Positions 1-12,065 of a DNA stretch of 64,000 nucleotides are shown piece by piece; within the stretch, counting starts at the first letter, position 1; the number at the start of each line of letters is the position of its first letter. The position numbers and the translations under genes were made by a program. The notes under the pieces are model-generated. The model was not told the DNA's origin and did not search any database. It saw only the letters and a program-made list of their open reading frames with translations. Source of the stretch: Rhizoclosmatium globosum (taxonomy: Eukaryota > Chytridiomycota > Chytridiomycetes > Chytridiales > Chytriomycetaceae); NCBI GenBank assembly GCA_002104985.1, contig MCGO01000162.1, forward strand, positions 21,452 to 85,451, in the 5' to 3' direction.

Positions 1-1631
1 GCAAACATCCAAACGCTCGCACTCGGACAGTACCCAACAAATCCACAGCAGAGTAAACAGGAGAGCTCGATGCAATCGTGTTGATTTCGGATCGAGACCC
101 CGCAGCCGAGACGTTCAAAATCTTTTGGATCAGGTGCAGTTTCTCCACCAACGCAGCACGGTCTTCTCCTCCACTGCCAGCGGTTTCCATAGAGTCATCT
201 CCGTCTCCACCAGCACCACCACTCTCTGCCGCCATTTGTGCAGCAAGCTCCTGATCCTCCATCATCTGATCAAAAGCCCCATCATCATCCTCTTCTTCTC
301 CTGCACCTTCCTCGTCCATCTCCTCATCTCCCCACTCTCCATCAACGACTTCTTCTTCTTCCTCTTCTCCAGGTGCATACTCCTCGCTGTACGCATTCGC
401 CAACACCTCCAAACCAGTCTGCAAGGCTCCCAACACGGAAGTGGCTGCATCAAGTACTCTCTCTCCCGCTGTTGTAAGCTCTCCCGACTGAGACACTCCA
501 GTACGGCTAGCGGTAACGACGTGAGAACAGAGGGAGTCGAGGTCCCATGAGATTGCGTCTGCAACTACAGCCGCGGTTTTCGATACAGGAAGGAGAGAAA
601 GGTTTGCAAGGATGGAGGTTGCGAGGATTCGCAGGTGGAGAATTGATTCGGAAAGGTTTTCTTGGGGTGTGGTTGGCGATGTGAATGTTGGAGGGAGTTG
701 AGAGTTAACGGCGATGGCAGTTAAAGTTTGGATGTGGGTTGTCGAGGTTGGGAGGTGCAAGTGTGCGTGAATTGGTTTGTTTTCCTCGGTGAGTGTGTTG
801 AGGCATTGGGCTATTGTATACTGGGTTGTGAGTCTTTCTAGTTTCATTAAGAAAGAAGGAAACATACCTGATACGATCGCTAATGACACCTTGTTGGTAC
901 ATCCTTGGAAATCAGATTCAGCAAGAGTAATTCCCTTCATCAACAGATCAACAATTCGAGGATCCTTGCTTGCAAGAGTGAGCCCTTCCAAGCTCGCATC
1001 GGATAAGGCCCACAAGACAGAAACACACTGCTCAAAGAGCAACAAGGTATTCTTTCGCAATTCAAACTGAGCTGCAGCATCCTTGTTCGAACCACTCGCC
1101 CCTTTATACTCATGCTTCTCCTTTGCCACAAAATCTGACACAATTGCAAGTTGAGAAAGCACAGCCTGGACACACCCCTTTCGCACCAAGTCTTTTGCAA
1201 CATCATCGCCTCCAAACAGAGCCAAGTTTGCTGTTGCTCCACACAAATCAACACGCACAGAAATATCCAACTCCGCAGTTATTCTGTCTACGAGTACTTT
1301 TGAGATACCGGCTTTGAGGAGTTGGAGGCGTGATGAATCGTCAAGGAGCAGGTTTGAGACTGCCGCAGCTGCCCAGCTCTTTTCGTCAGGCTTTTCTGAG
1401 GACAGCTACCATTAGGTGTTAGTACTAACAAGCGGAAAGGGTGCCAAGACAGACCTTCTTTACAATGGGAACAATCTGGTCCTTGAGCAGCGATGAAAGG
1501 TTCGAAGTGCTGACAGTCTCTCCTTCCTGGCCAGTCTCCGCAGATTCAGTTCCTTGATTCGGACGAGAAGAGTAGATCGGATTCGCTCGTTTGTAAAGAT
1601 GCCGAGCAGGTCGGTTGTTGTGTTTGCCCAT
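1..1631 (-). CDS. SYO1: HEATR3/Syo1-like symportin (3' end outside window)
   Basis: Armadillo/HEAT-type adaptor of the Syo1/HEATR3 family, known to co-import ribosomal proteins uL18 and uL5 with their importin and deliver them to pre-60S particles. Three exons are read: 1455-1631, 868-1396 and 1-810, joined at GTCTGT...CAG and GTATGT...TAG. The protein starts MGKHNN with a basic N-terminus. It then shows helical repeats (SWAAAAVSNLLLDD, VRVDLCGATANLALFG, VSVLWALSDASLEG, QCLNTLTEENKP) that follow the HEATR3 order, and a long acidic insertion (about 150-450 on the plus strand) as in the family. The C-terminal repeats run off the window. The start codon lies 41 bp from that of the divergent gene at 1673, so a shared promoter is likely. 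Family assignment is from remembered similarity. Confidence 0.72.
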
Positions 1632-1672
1632 TTTGAATCCAAACGAAAGAAAGTAAAAAGAAAAAAAGGTGC

Positions 1673-2995
1673 ATGACCTCGAAAAAGGCAGCGCTTAATT
1701 CAGTGATTAACCTGTTTCCACGCGTGATTCTGGTCTTTGTTTCGTGCCTGCTCTACCGGATTAATGTCAGGCTCGAGGGGCTTTCTTCTACTTCAATAGA
1801 GGAATTGGATCATACACCTGTCAAACAAACTACACGAAATCATCAACCTCTCATAAGCATTCCGACCGACCTAAACAATCCATTCACTGCTTTATTTCAT
1901 CATCCATATGCTTTACTTCTTGCGACGCGTAAATGCTCATGGCCGTGTTCTTTCATTTCAAATGACTTTCGACGGAATATGACCTTTACACAAGAAGGAT
2001 TCAATCATATATGGATTGAAAATATTACCGAATCAGATCTTCTTCATTCTGCCGCTCCCCTCCTTCTCCTTCCTTCAAATGTTTTTCCGCCTACAACCAA
2101 ACGCACTTTTGTGTACGCCTTCATTCCACCCACAATACAAGCAGCCCACAAACATTCATCTAAAATTGACTTAAACCTTGCCTATAACTATGGCGTTGAA
2201 GACTCCAACACTCTTCCACATGAAATTGAGACAGTATTCTCAAAACCGTCATATCCAACGTCCATAATCCTTCCAACAACTCCCATTCAGCTCTCCATTC
2301 CAAAACAAATCAAAGTACGAATCCACCAATACTCTCGCATCCATAAAATATATCCTACTCCAAAAGACCTTCTCAAGACAATCCACAAACAAATTCCTCC
2401 ACGTGCGTCAAGTTCATACTCAAAAAGGCGAAACACAGTCGCAATAATTGGAGTCCCTCAGTGCCAACACATCCATCCTGGAGCACTCGCGTACTTGAAA
2501 AACATACTAACATCTCCAACCATGGAACTACACGGCCCACATCCAGGATCTTGTCTCTCCTCCGCAAAATCAACACCTATCCAAGGAAATCACTATCAAC
2601 GGCTGGCTACTTCCGTCCGCTTTGTTGCACTATTCATCGACTTGTTGCATGATTCCTGGGGTGGAGCTATTGTTCCTGATTTATTATACCATGCCTTGGC
2701 GTGGGACGTTAACGTGATGATTGTTTCGCGATACAACTACTCGCGGGTGGTACCTCCAAACTCACTCTCTTGGATCGATCCGACGCGTGTCGATGCACCA
2801 GGGTTTTTGCGTGAAGTAGAGACGCGAGATGCCAACTGGAAACGAGATGAGGAGTGGAGAAGTGGGATAAGCAGAACCATGGAGGCTGGTGGATCTGTAG
2901 ATGTTGAGAATGTGTTGGGGAAAGATTTTTTGAAGCTTTGGTACACGAATGTTGTTTGCGACCTTTGTGAAAGCGCTCGAAATATTGACAATTGA
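1673..2995 (+). CDS. Type II membrane protein, possible glycosyltransferase
   Basis: Uninterrupted 440-residue ORF. Residues about 12-28 form a hydrophobic anchor after a short basic N-terminus (MTSKKA), the layout of a Golgi type II membrane protein. The rest is luminal-like, with several N-glycosylation sequons (NITES, NYSR) and scattered cysteines. The stretch SWGGAIVPDLLYHALAW followed by VNVMIVSRYNYS resembles the donor-binding half of GT-B-like or fucosyltransferase-like enzymes, but I see no diagnostic motif and do not assign a family. It is divergent from the HEATR3-like gene. No introns are needed and no frame break is seen. Confidence 0.6.
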   Translation: MTSKKAALNSVINLFPRVILVFVSCLLYRINVRLEGLSSTSIEELDHTPVKQTTRNHQPLISIPTDLNNPFTALFHHPYALLLATRKCSWPCSFISNDFRRNMTFTQEGFNHIWIENITESDLLHSAAPLLLLPSNVFPPTTKRTFVYAFIPPTIQAAHKHSSKIDLNLAYNYGVEDSNTLPHEIETVFSKPSYPTSIILPTTPIQLSIPKQIKVRIHQYSRIHKIYPTPKDLLKTIHKQIPPRASSSYSKRRNTVAIIGVPQCQHIHPGALAYLKNILTSPTMELHGPHPGSCLSSAKSTPIQGNHYQRLATSVRFVALFIDLLHDSWGGAIVPDLLYHALAWDVNVMIVSRYNYSRVVPPNSLSWIDPTRVDAPGFLREVETRDANWKRDEEWRSGISRTMEAGGSVDVENVLGKDFLKLWYTNVVCDLCESARNIDN

Positions 2996-3228
2996 TATGA
3001 CGATGATTTGCTACAATTTCTGTCGAGATTCTTCAAAAGCGAAGCGCGTCGGCCAACAGTAAAGATGTTATCAACAAATCCTGTTGGGCAAGTGAGCTTC
3101 CACGTCATGCGAAACCACTGCAACGAGTCCGCCTCTTCCTTTTTCCGTTCCAGCGTTGCTGTCAGCCATCGACTCCCTTCCTCTTCGTATTGCCTTGGAC
3201 CAATATTCCCAAAAACGCTTCCTGCGCA

Positions 3229-3300
3229 TGCCCATTGGCGGGATTGATCCACCGACCTTTGCATTACAAGTGCAACGCTCTACCACTGAGCTAAACGGGC
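3229..3300 (-). tRNA. tRNA-Thr(TGT), copy 1
   Basis: On the minus strand a complete cloverleaf folds. The acceptor stem is GCCCGTT/AATGGGC with one G-U pair and discriminator A. The D arm is GCTC/GAGC, the anticodon stem TTGCA/TGCAA with loop CTTGTAA (anticodon TGT), and the T stem GGTGG/CCGCC. No intron. The sequence is identical to the copy at 33642-33713. It lies just downstream of the gene at 1673. Confidence 0.93.
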
Positions 3301-4402
3301 TGGTTGACGATGGAGGAATACATTATTCTATTGACAACAATCTAGCACTTCATCTCCCTTCTTTCCATCCAGTAAATATATAACATTAGAGTAAAATATT
3401 TCACTCTAGAATTTATCGTCGTTCGCAATATTCGTATTGTAAACAAAAGCCTGTCAAAACAACAACTTATGTTCACCATCAAGCCTTCTCGCTGCCCGTC
3501 TCGTCTAAGCCTGCTTTCGTAAGATAAGTAATAAGTGAGCGATACTACGATGAGTACTTGAGAAAGTGAGAGAAATATACTCGGAGAGCCTTAAAAATGC
3601 TGCTGGTTTCGCGGTACCTCTCTGGTGCTGGTCAATCAGTAGGCAAGTTGCTGTTTGTCTCAAGCAGTTCAACTGTCTGGCTTCGCGATCGTCCCAAGTA
3701 GGGAGATTAGCTTAGCTTCCTTGTATATTCAACGCCGTTCATACGTCGAGGTTTCATTGGGACCTATTAATTTCGCGGTGCTGTCGTGCTGATCTATTAG
3801 TAGGCTAGTTGCTGTTTGCCTCAAGCAGTTCAACTGGTCTGGCTGTGAGGTCTTTTGCCTCAAAGGACTGAATCAGTTGGCGTATGCTATCTCCACAATA
3901 TCCTGCCCATTCCTCCTATTTCCTTCGAATTATGTCTCTTTCACTAATACTACTTCACATTATATCGCTAGATCCATGCTACTGACGATGCCGCTAGGAC
4001 GGACGCGTTTTGGTTTGTCGACAGTTAGACAGTTCTAAATATGTGCGGTTCTTATTTCTCAAACACTATACACTTCCGAATATTTACCATTCGCGTCAGA
4101 TAAATGTGGTGCGCGATCATTCTTGGTTAGAGTCATCAGTCGCTTGTCGAGTCTGTGGGATTCATGTTATTTATAACTTCAATCTAATTTTCGTCAATAA
4201 ATGCATACCGATTTTCTTAACGGGGCCCTTACCCGATTCCCTCGCTGTTTGTGAAACCCTTTTGAATCAGGAGACCATCCTTTGCATCTCATTCATACAA
4301 CTACAGCCCCTCTTTTGCAGATCGCGGACGCGTTGTAATCAGATAATTTTCATCCAAACATCATTAAATTTTATCTAATATAACTCTGACATAACTCGTT
4401 TA
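3301..4402. other. Non-coding interval with a duplicated ~75-bp segment
   Basis: No protein I can support. A short ORF at 4010-4378 is AT-rich with no recognisable domain. Two imperfect copies of one segment, near 3606-3680 and 3768-3845, share the core TTGCTGTTTG(T/C)CTCAAGCAGTTCAACTG about 160 bp apart. Otherwise I see no structure. Confidence 0.5.
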
Positions 4403-7015
4403 TTAGAATCCCTTCATCTCTTTCACAACAGCTTCCTCTCTGTCAGCAGACATCCGACCATACCCCAACAGCTTCATCGAGAACAATCCCGTTCCAGCCG
4501 TCATTCCGCGCAACGTTGTCGAGTATCCAAGCATAGATCCCAACGGCACCGTAGCAGAAATCAAATGACTTTCGTAAGACCCACCAGCTGATGAATCCCC
4601 ATTTTCCGTTCCAAGGGAAACGACGTTTCCTCGCCTTGTTCCAGTCAAATCTTTCGTGACGTTTCCCACATACTTTTCCGGCACCGTCACAGATAAATCC
4701 ATAATCGGCTCCAACAAACGGCTTGGCGCGTTTTTGATGGATCCACCACCAATGGGGACACCTCGCATCAGGTCCCTCATACATCGACCCGTTGCAGCTC
4801 GAACAGCAGCTAACGACGTCAACTCTGGCTTGAACAGTTTCACTTCCAACACAGTAACCTTCACATTCACAACAGGGAACCCTAAAATTGGACCACGCGC
4901 GAGAGCACCGTTGATTCCATCCTTCACAGCATCCTTAATCTCTTTGATAGAAGGATAACCAGACGGTGCAGTTGGAATCAACTTTCCGTTCTTGGCAGGT
5001 ACCATCAACAATGGAACTGGGAAAATGTCCTTGACTTCCAGCTGTGATTCCAAATCAACAACATTAACAGGCCCCTCCGTAACATCAATCCAATCCTCAT
5101 TGATTTCCATCCCTTCCACAAGAACCCGCACACTCACTTTACTATGCTTCCCAAAAATCTCCTTATCGTAATCAAACACGTATTCCGAAGGCCCAACGTC
5201 GGCTGGGACAGTTTCTCTATAACTAATACTGACTTTTCCCATTTGCGCAGCGCACTTGTGCGTGTCCAGGAGCCTTTCAGATGCAATTTCTAGGTGCAGT
5301 TCTCCCATTCCTCCAAGTAGAGTTTGTCCACTGTCTGGATCTGTTGTTACGACGAGGGATGGGTCTTCTCGGACCAAAGCCGTTAAAGCCGATTCAAGCT
5401 TTCGGCTGTCTGCTGATGACACTGGCTCAACGCTTCGCACAAATACTGGTGGAGGTAGATGGATTGTTTCTAATGTGAGTGCAGTTGGTGGAGGCTTGAT
5501 GAGAGCCGGTGAAGCATTTGCAGCGACTTTTTTGGGTGCTGATGTGAGACCATGTTGTGATGCAATCAGAAGCGTATCGCCAGTTTTGGTTTCTGTGAGA
5601 CCAACAAGACAGGCAATATTTCCAGAGGTCACACGAGGAATTTCTTCATAGTCGTCAGCATACATTTGGAGAATTTTAGTCGCTCGTTCGGAAATGTGTT
5701 GGGTTGAGTTGAAAAGGACTGTGCGTGGCTCAAGAGATCCAGAATAGACTCGAACAAAGACCATGGCACCGCGCTTTTCGTCGTGGATGATTTTGAAGGC
5801 GAGACCGCAAAAGTTTTTGTCTGTAGAGTTTACGGACGTTGTTTCTCCATTTGGTAGAGTTGCGACGGGTGCAGGGCGTTCAGCAGGACTTGGCAGGTAT
5901 TGTACCACCGCGTCAAGTACAGGCTGAACTCCTGTATTCTTGAAAGCAGACCCACACAAGACTGGAACAATCTTTCCATCTCCAGTCAATCGGCGCAAGG
6001 CAGGTTTCAGTACTTCAGGCTTAACGGCCAAATGCGATCCATCCGCTTCCTCCAAGAATGCCTCCACAACTTGATCATCCAAAGCCGCAAGTTTCTCAAC
6101 CATACCAACACGCGCTTCTTCAATCTTTGTCCACAGCGAAACAACGCGTTCCTCCTCGATTCCTTCCAAAAGTCCACCACTCCCACCACACACTTGCCTA
6201 AACTGATCCAACGAATGAACCTTCAACCTCTTGACCACACTCCCAGTTTCATTCGCCGTAAAATCAAGCACTTCCATATCCACCAAATCCATGACCCCTC
6301 GAAACTTGATTCCAGTAGCAGTTTCCGCAAATACAGGCCACTGGATGACAACAGGAGTTCCCCACCCTTTCAACCGGTTCTCCACAGCCGCAAGAGCTCT
6401 CGGGAAACTCGCACCTTCACGGTCCATCTTGTTCACCATAATCAGCCGAGGTATCTTTTGCCGATTCGCCTGTCGCCAAACTGTCTCTGTTTGAGCTTCC
6501 ACACCGGCAACTCCATCGAGAAGAACGACAGCGCTGTCGAGGATACGAACAGATCGTTCCACTACAAGTTGTCATGAGTCAAACTTAACAAAAGGGTAAA
6601 AGAGCAAACGAAGTAGGTACCTTCCATAGTGAAATCGACGTGGCCAGGAGTATCAATAAGGTTGATTCTGTGGTTCTTCCAGAAGAGAGGGATGCAGGCA
6701 GAGGTGATTGTGATGCCTCGTGAACGTTCTGCTGGAAGGTAATCTGTAACTGTTGAGCCTTCGTCGACGTTTCCGATTCGCTGAGTGTATCCAGCATAGT
6801 ACAGCATTCGTTCAGTGATTGTTGTCTTTCCTGGGTTTGGGTTAGGATACTTGGTTTACTTGATAGGACAGAGTTGACAGACCTGCATCGATGTGGGCAA
6901 TGATTCCAATGTTTCTGATTCGATCTGTTGGAATTTCGGCGCTTTGCCTCGTTCTTAATGTAGAGGAGAACCATCGGATCTGGATAATAGATCGGATTGG
7001 TTTCACCCAAACCAT
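4403..7015 (-). CDS. MEF2: Mitochondrial elongation factor G2 (ribosome recycling GTPase)
   Basis: Translational GTPase of the GFM2/Mef2 branch, which with RRF splits mitochondrial ribosomes after termination. Three exons (6883-7015, 6621-6830, 4403-6561) give 833 residues with the frame kept. The G1 loop (HIDAGKTT) is rebuilt across the first intron. [29 protein letters not shown] and NKMD follow, then domains II-V to a normal C-terminus. The [14 protein letters not shown] stretch favours GFM2 over GFM1. The start is the ATG at 7015, followed by a basic presequence-like stretch ([20 protein letters not shown]). The first donor is GTCTGT, as in the HEATR3-like gene. Divergent from the reductase gene at 7158. 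Confidence 0.93.
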
Positions 7016-7157
7016 CTTGACACTTTGAGACAAAACAAAAACAAATAATACAAGAGACTTCTATGCCCTTCTCTTTCTCTTTCTTTCTCACTCAAATAAA
7101 GTAATTAGTAACTCGTTGTTTTTGATTTCAAATTCGCGATTAAATCTGTGAGAAAAG

Positions 7158-8420
7158 ATGCTCTCAGCAGCCACAAGAAGTATTCGAAAAATGGCAACTA
7201 CAACCGCAATCCCTGAGTGAGTTCCCTTTGATCGCTGTGTCCAAGCTAACCCCAACCCTTTCCCCAGCGCAAAGCTCTACAAATGGGCATCACCAGATGG
7301 CGAGTTCAGAAGACAAGTCTCGTCCTTCCGCGACACAGTTTCAAAGACGGGCCGCTTCCAGCCAGAAGCAGGACGTTACCACTTGTACATTTCACATGCT
7401 TGGTTCGTTGCTGATTAGTATTGCGATATATCAAATCGGCTTATTGGGAGTTTATACCTTCAGTCCTTGGGCCCACAGAACACACCTCGTTCGCAACTTG
7501 AAGGGTCTTGAGCATGTTATTGGTCTCTCCGTTGTCGATTACTTGATGACCCCTGAGGGATGGCACTTTTCAACTCCCGAAGAAACTCCAGGTTGTATCC
7601 CAGACGATGTAAAGTGAGTTCGATGAGTTATTTACGTAAGCGAAGCTGACAAACAACAAATTTGAAAAGCAATGCCAAGTACATCAAGGAAATCTACTTC
7701 AAGGCGAATGCAGAATACTCAGGCCGCTTCACTGTCCCAGTTTTGTGGGACAAGAAGGAACAAACGATCGTTAACAACGAAAGCTCTGAGATTATTCGTA
7801 TGCTCAACTTCGAGTTTAACGACTTGTAAGTACTATTTCTTTGAATTGAGAACGACAAACTAATTTTCGCGATAATTACAGCGCTACAAACCCATCCCTC
7901 GACCTGTACCCAACGCTCACGCCGCTGAAATCGACTCCATCAACAGTTGGATCTACGACCAAATCAACAACGGTGTATACAAGTCCGGCTTCGCAACAAC
8001 CCAAGAAGCCTACGAAAAGAACGTTGAAATTCTGTTTGAAGGTCTTGACCGCGTGGAATTGAGACTCAAGGAGTCTGATCCAAGTGGCTTGTTGGAGAAC
8101 AGTTGACTGAAGCCGATATCCGTTTGTTACCACGATTGTGCGATTTGACCCAGTGTACCATGGTCACTTTAAGTGTAACAAGAAGACAATTTCTCATGAT
8201 TATCCTTACTTGCTCAAGTGGTTGAGACGTGTTTCCCAGATTTCCAAGGTTTGTGCTTTAATGTTTACTACTGTGTTTACTGACCAATGGCTGTAGGTGA
8301 AGGAGACCATCAACTTGGAGCACATCAAGAAGCACTATTAATGTCGCACATTCAAATCAATCCACCAAGGTTGTCCCAGTTTGGAACGGACCAGTCTTGG
8401 ATTCACCCATCATCGAGTGA
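7158..8420 (+). CDS. ECM4: Glutathionyl-hydroquinone reductase (Ecm4/YqjG family), frame broken at five sites
   Basis: Xi-class glutathione transferase that removes glutathione from glutathionyl-hydroquinones. Six exons: 7158-7216, 7268-7402, 7464-7613, 7670-7825, 7882-8248, 8297-8420. The catalytic CPWAHR motif is assembled across the second intron. [24 protein letters not shown] is a family hallmark, followed by [24 protein letters not shown] and [14 protein letters not shown]. The last two exons need one extra base at about 7905, 8096, 8128, 8340 and 8364 to keep frame; with five added bases the total is divisible by three. Splice sites are all intact and protein similarity continues across every break, so missing bases in the assembly are likelier than decay, though a real pseudogene is not excluded. 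Confidence 0.85.
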
Positions 8421-8555
8421 TCCCTTTTTGCATCCTTTTTGACACAAAAGATGATGAATAAACCCCTGATGAATAAACATCAACTGAATGAATAAGCTTT
8501 CAAGTGGAACGTGTGGCTGAATAAGCTTCCAAGAAATCTTAAAAAGACTGAAACA

Positions 8556-9380
8556 ATGCTTTCTCAAGCATCATTGTTTCTTCGCCGCATATCCCGAATG
8601 ACCTTTCCCACGCCGTCATCGCTCGTCTTTCGCCAACTTTTCGAGAGCGAATCGTCCACGTTCACGTATTTGATTGCGGATCGCACGCACCCAAACGAGG
8701 CAGTCTTGATCGATCCAGTTGACTCGACCGTCGAACGAGATGCGAAACTGATTAAAGAACTTGGCCTTGGCCTCAAGTTTGGATTGAATACGCACTGTCA
8801 CGCGGGTGGGATCACCTCTCTACTGAATCCTTAACACCCTAATAACCTTGTTACCTTGTTTAGATCACATCACAGGAACAAACCTCCTCCGCGCAAAGTT
8901 CCCTTCAATGAAATCAGCAATCTCAGAAAACGCAGGAAGCAAAGCCGATGTCCTCCTGAAAGACAACCAGACAATCGAAGTTGGGCAGTTCGTTCTTGAA
9001 TGCAGAGCAACGCCGGGCCACACGGATGGATGCATGTCGTTCCTGCTCAAGGACCAGCAACAGAATCCACTGGCTGTGTTCACGGGGGACACGCTGCTGA
9101 TCAGAGGGTGTGGGCGAACGGACTTTCAGCAAGGATCTGCTGCCTCGTTGTACAATTCTGTTCACACGCGTCTGTTTAGTCTTCCTGATAATGTGACAGT
9201 GTATCCTGCCCATGATTACCGTGGGTTCACGTCTCTACTATTGGAGAGGAAAAGGTTCACAACCCACGCCTCTCAAAGAGTGCTGAAGAATTCAAGACAA
9301 TCATGGATAACTTGAATCTCCCAAAACCAAAGCTGATTGATGTTGCTGTGCCCGCGAATATCAACTGTGGCGTTCATTGA
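8556..9380 (+). CDS. ETHE1: ETHE1-like mitochondrial persulfide dioxygenase, one frame break
   Basis: Metallo-beta-lactamase-fold enzyme of the ETHE1 group, which oxidises glutathione persulfide in mitochondrial sulfide detoxification. Exons 8556-8805 and 8864-9380 join inside the metal site to give THCHADHITGT. The remaining hallmarks are [25 protein letters not shown] and [10 protein letters not shown]. The N-terminus ([13 protein letters not shown]) looks like a mitochondrial presequence. After GFT the frame shifts at about 9232. One missing base there restores a normal C-terminus ending in [22 protein letters not shown], and the corrected length is divisible by three. It follows the reductase gene on the same strand and converges with eIF3b. 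Confidence 0.87.
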
Positions 9381-9480
9381 AGACCTCCTCTTGATACTTC
9401 CTAAGTTCCTATCACAATAAACACATATTGCCGATTTATCATCGCATTTATTCCATATCTCTTCCTGGAAATCAACCAGC

Positions 9481-11751
9481 CTAATCATCATCAGAAGCAT
9501 CCCCAATAATCTCCTCAGTCTCCTCAATAACCTCATCAACATACTCCACAATCTCCTGCACACCCTCAGAATCCTTCACAGTCGAAACAATCTCGTTACG
9601 AAGCTCCTCCTCCGCAGACCAGTCCTCAAAGCACCGCTTTCTGTAGTTGACCCAGTCAGCCCACAAGCTGCGTCTCTTCTCAACAACAGCGCGATCCATT
9701 TTACTAGTCTCCTTCGCGTCAACTTCATCAAACTCTTTACTGTACTCCTTGAAGTTCTTTTTGATCGTCTTCTGCTCTTCAGCAGTGAGTGGAGTGACAG
9801 GACGTGGACGCCACAAAATCTGCTTGAATTGTGGGAAGGTTTGTTTCGCGAGTTCTTGTCCAACGCATGACCAGAGCATGTATCCAGGGTCTTGTTGGAT
9901 TCGCCACCAGGAGACGGAGGAGAGGAGGTAACGTCCTGTTGGGTCCCACTCGATATCCGTGACTTGGAAGTGCTCACCAGCACTGAGGAGGGTCATGTCG
10001 TCCGTGTCCCAGAACTCAATGTCTCCGTTGAAAGCGCGGACTCCGGCGAGAACGGCGATACGGCCCTTTGGAGACCACGCGACTTGGTTGATTCCCTTCT
10101 TTTCGAGGGTCTTGAGGAGCTTGGCACCGCCAACGAGGGCGCTGACGGATGGTTCACCCTTCTTCTTGGAGGCGGCGGAAGCAGGTGGAGCATTCGCGGC
10201 GTTCATTTCGTAGAAGTGAACGTTGATCTTGGCGGTTCCTTCAACACCAATCAAGGCGAAACGTTCACCGTTTGGTTCCCAGTAAGCGTTTTGAAGGGTT
10301 TCAGTTGGCTTGAGCTCAACAACGTCAACAGGGACATCCTTTTCCTTGAGTCTGAAGACTTCCAAGTTGTGGGTACGGGTGATCTTGGTGGCAGCACGCT
10401 CGACACGGACGAGGAGGTACTTTCCGGCAGATTGCCAGTGGAACTGACAGTTGACTACATTGAAAAGATTCTTTGTACGAACAATCTCACGAGTTGGGAG
10501 CTTAAGGAGAGTGACTCTTGCCGGAATGTTTCCAACTTCTGGCTCAGGAGTCCAGTAGCAGATAACATTCTCTGTAGGAGACCATTCAAAGGCACGGACA
10601 TTTTCGATCTATGCAATTATATGATATTAGTCAATTTGTAGAATAAGTTGCCGAGTATTTCAATTACCTTGATGGACTTCTTGTCAAGCAAACCCATTCC
10701 CGGAGTTTCATAGACAGAAATAGCACCTTCAGCACCAGGAGTCATACGAGCAATGTACTTGGAGTCGTGAGACCACTTGAAGAATGGCCACTCAATCTTG
10801 ACCGACGAACCAGGACCCTGAGCAGAAGCCTTCACATCCTGCTTCTCCATAGCATTCGCAGAAACAGGGAACGAACGAAGTTGACGACCCGAAAGAATAT
10901 CCCACACAATAATATGGTGGTGTTCTCCATTAGGCATCAAAACTGGCTCATGCGACCATGTCACCAAGTACTTCTCATCCGGTGAAAAGTCAATCAACTT
11001 GACATTAGGGTGTGCGAAACGGACAATCTTTTCGAATTCTGGACCACCCCACAAAGCGATACCTTGCTTGTGGAATGTGGCGAGGTAGGAACCTTTAGGG
11101 GACCAGGCAGTGTACATGTCAGACCAGTTTTTGCGAGAGTGAACGAGATCTGGTTCCTCGGCCTTGTTGTTCCAGAAGATGGAGGTGTCGTCGCCCTTCA
11201 TAGTGATCCATTGGTCGCGGGCGTAAGTGTCCTTGAGCCAGGATCGGAGGTGTGGCTTCTCGACGAATGGCTCGATAACTGGTGGTTCGTATACTTCCGG
11301 CACAGTTGCGAAGGATTCAATGTCGTCGAATGCGTTGACTTGGAGCGTGTGGGACTTGTCAAACTTGAAGTTGTCGACGGCAGCAATTGCGGCCTTCGCC
11401 TGGGCCGGAGTTTCAAATTCGAGGAAGAGGTATCTAGTCAAGTTGTTAGAACAAAGATACAAAGAGAGGAAGGGTCCCAAAGCAAGTTTAAACAACGCCA
11501 ACGCACCCTTTCGACTTGCCCGAGCCTGAATCCATTGGCATCGAACACTCGACAATTCCACCAACATTCTTGAAAAGCGACTTGATCTTTGCAATCAGCT
11601 TTTCTTCCTTGTCCGCCCCAACGACCGGTGCTCCGTCAACAACAATCACATTCTCGAATCCCTGCGGCTCGGGCATTGGAAAGCGCGAGTAAATGTCCGA
11701 AAAGTCAATCGACCCTTCGTCAATCTCAACATCAACTTTGGCGGGCGACAT
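9481..11751 (-). CDS. PRT1: Translation initiation factor eIF3 subunit b
   Basis: Core scaffold of eIF3. Exons 11507-11751, 10668-11433 and 9481-10608 give 712 residues with no frame break. An N-terminal RRM (FENVIVVDGAPVV ... YLFLEFETPAQA) is followed by a WD40-type beta-propeller with family signatures (MYTAWSPKGSYLATFHKQGIALWGG, NVRAFEWSPTENVICYW, DIEWDPTGRYL). The C-terminal helix carries ILWRPRPVTPLT and a YRKRCFEDWSAEE segment that binds eIF3i/g in yeast. The protein ends in an acidic tail. Length and order fit fungal Prt1. Confidence 0.96.
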
Positions 11752-12065
11752 TGATTGGTAAAGTGTGTGAGGTGGTTTTATGGAAAAAAGAAGAAAAGAA
11801 AGTGCATCACCTCAACACATCAACAAAATTAAGGAATATGTAGAACTTCCTTTATTATGCCATAGGATAATAATCTAAAGCTCGCATGAACGTGGAAGAC
11901 GATTAGGGTGATCTGATTTATGACACTTGCTTGCCACCCCCCTGTCTGCTCCTCAATATCATCAATCACTGATTATGATCTTAAGGTACACTTAATTTAC
12001 GAAAACACAACCTAAATCACGCGCGCCTCCACTGTGAGCCATGCCCAAAATAGAATCAAAAAACA

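Noticed and set aside
262..564. Arg/Lys-rich 100-residue ORF overlapping the first gene
   Set aside because: It is a shadow frame of the acidic insertion in the HEATR3-like gene.
4010..4378. 122-residue ORF near the GFM2 3' end
   Set aside because: AT-rich, no domain, no splice or homology support.
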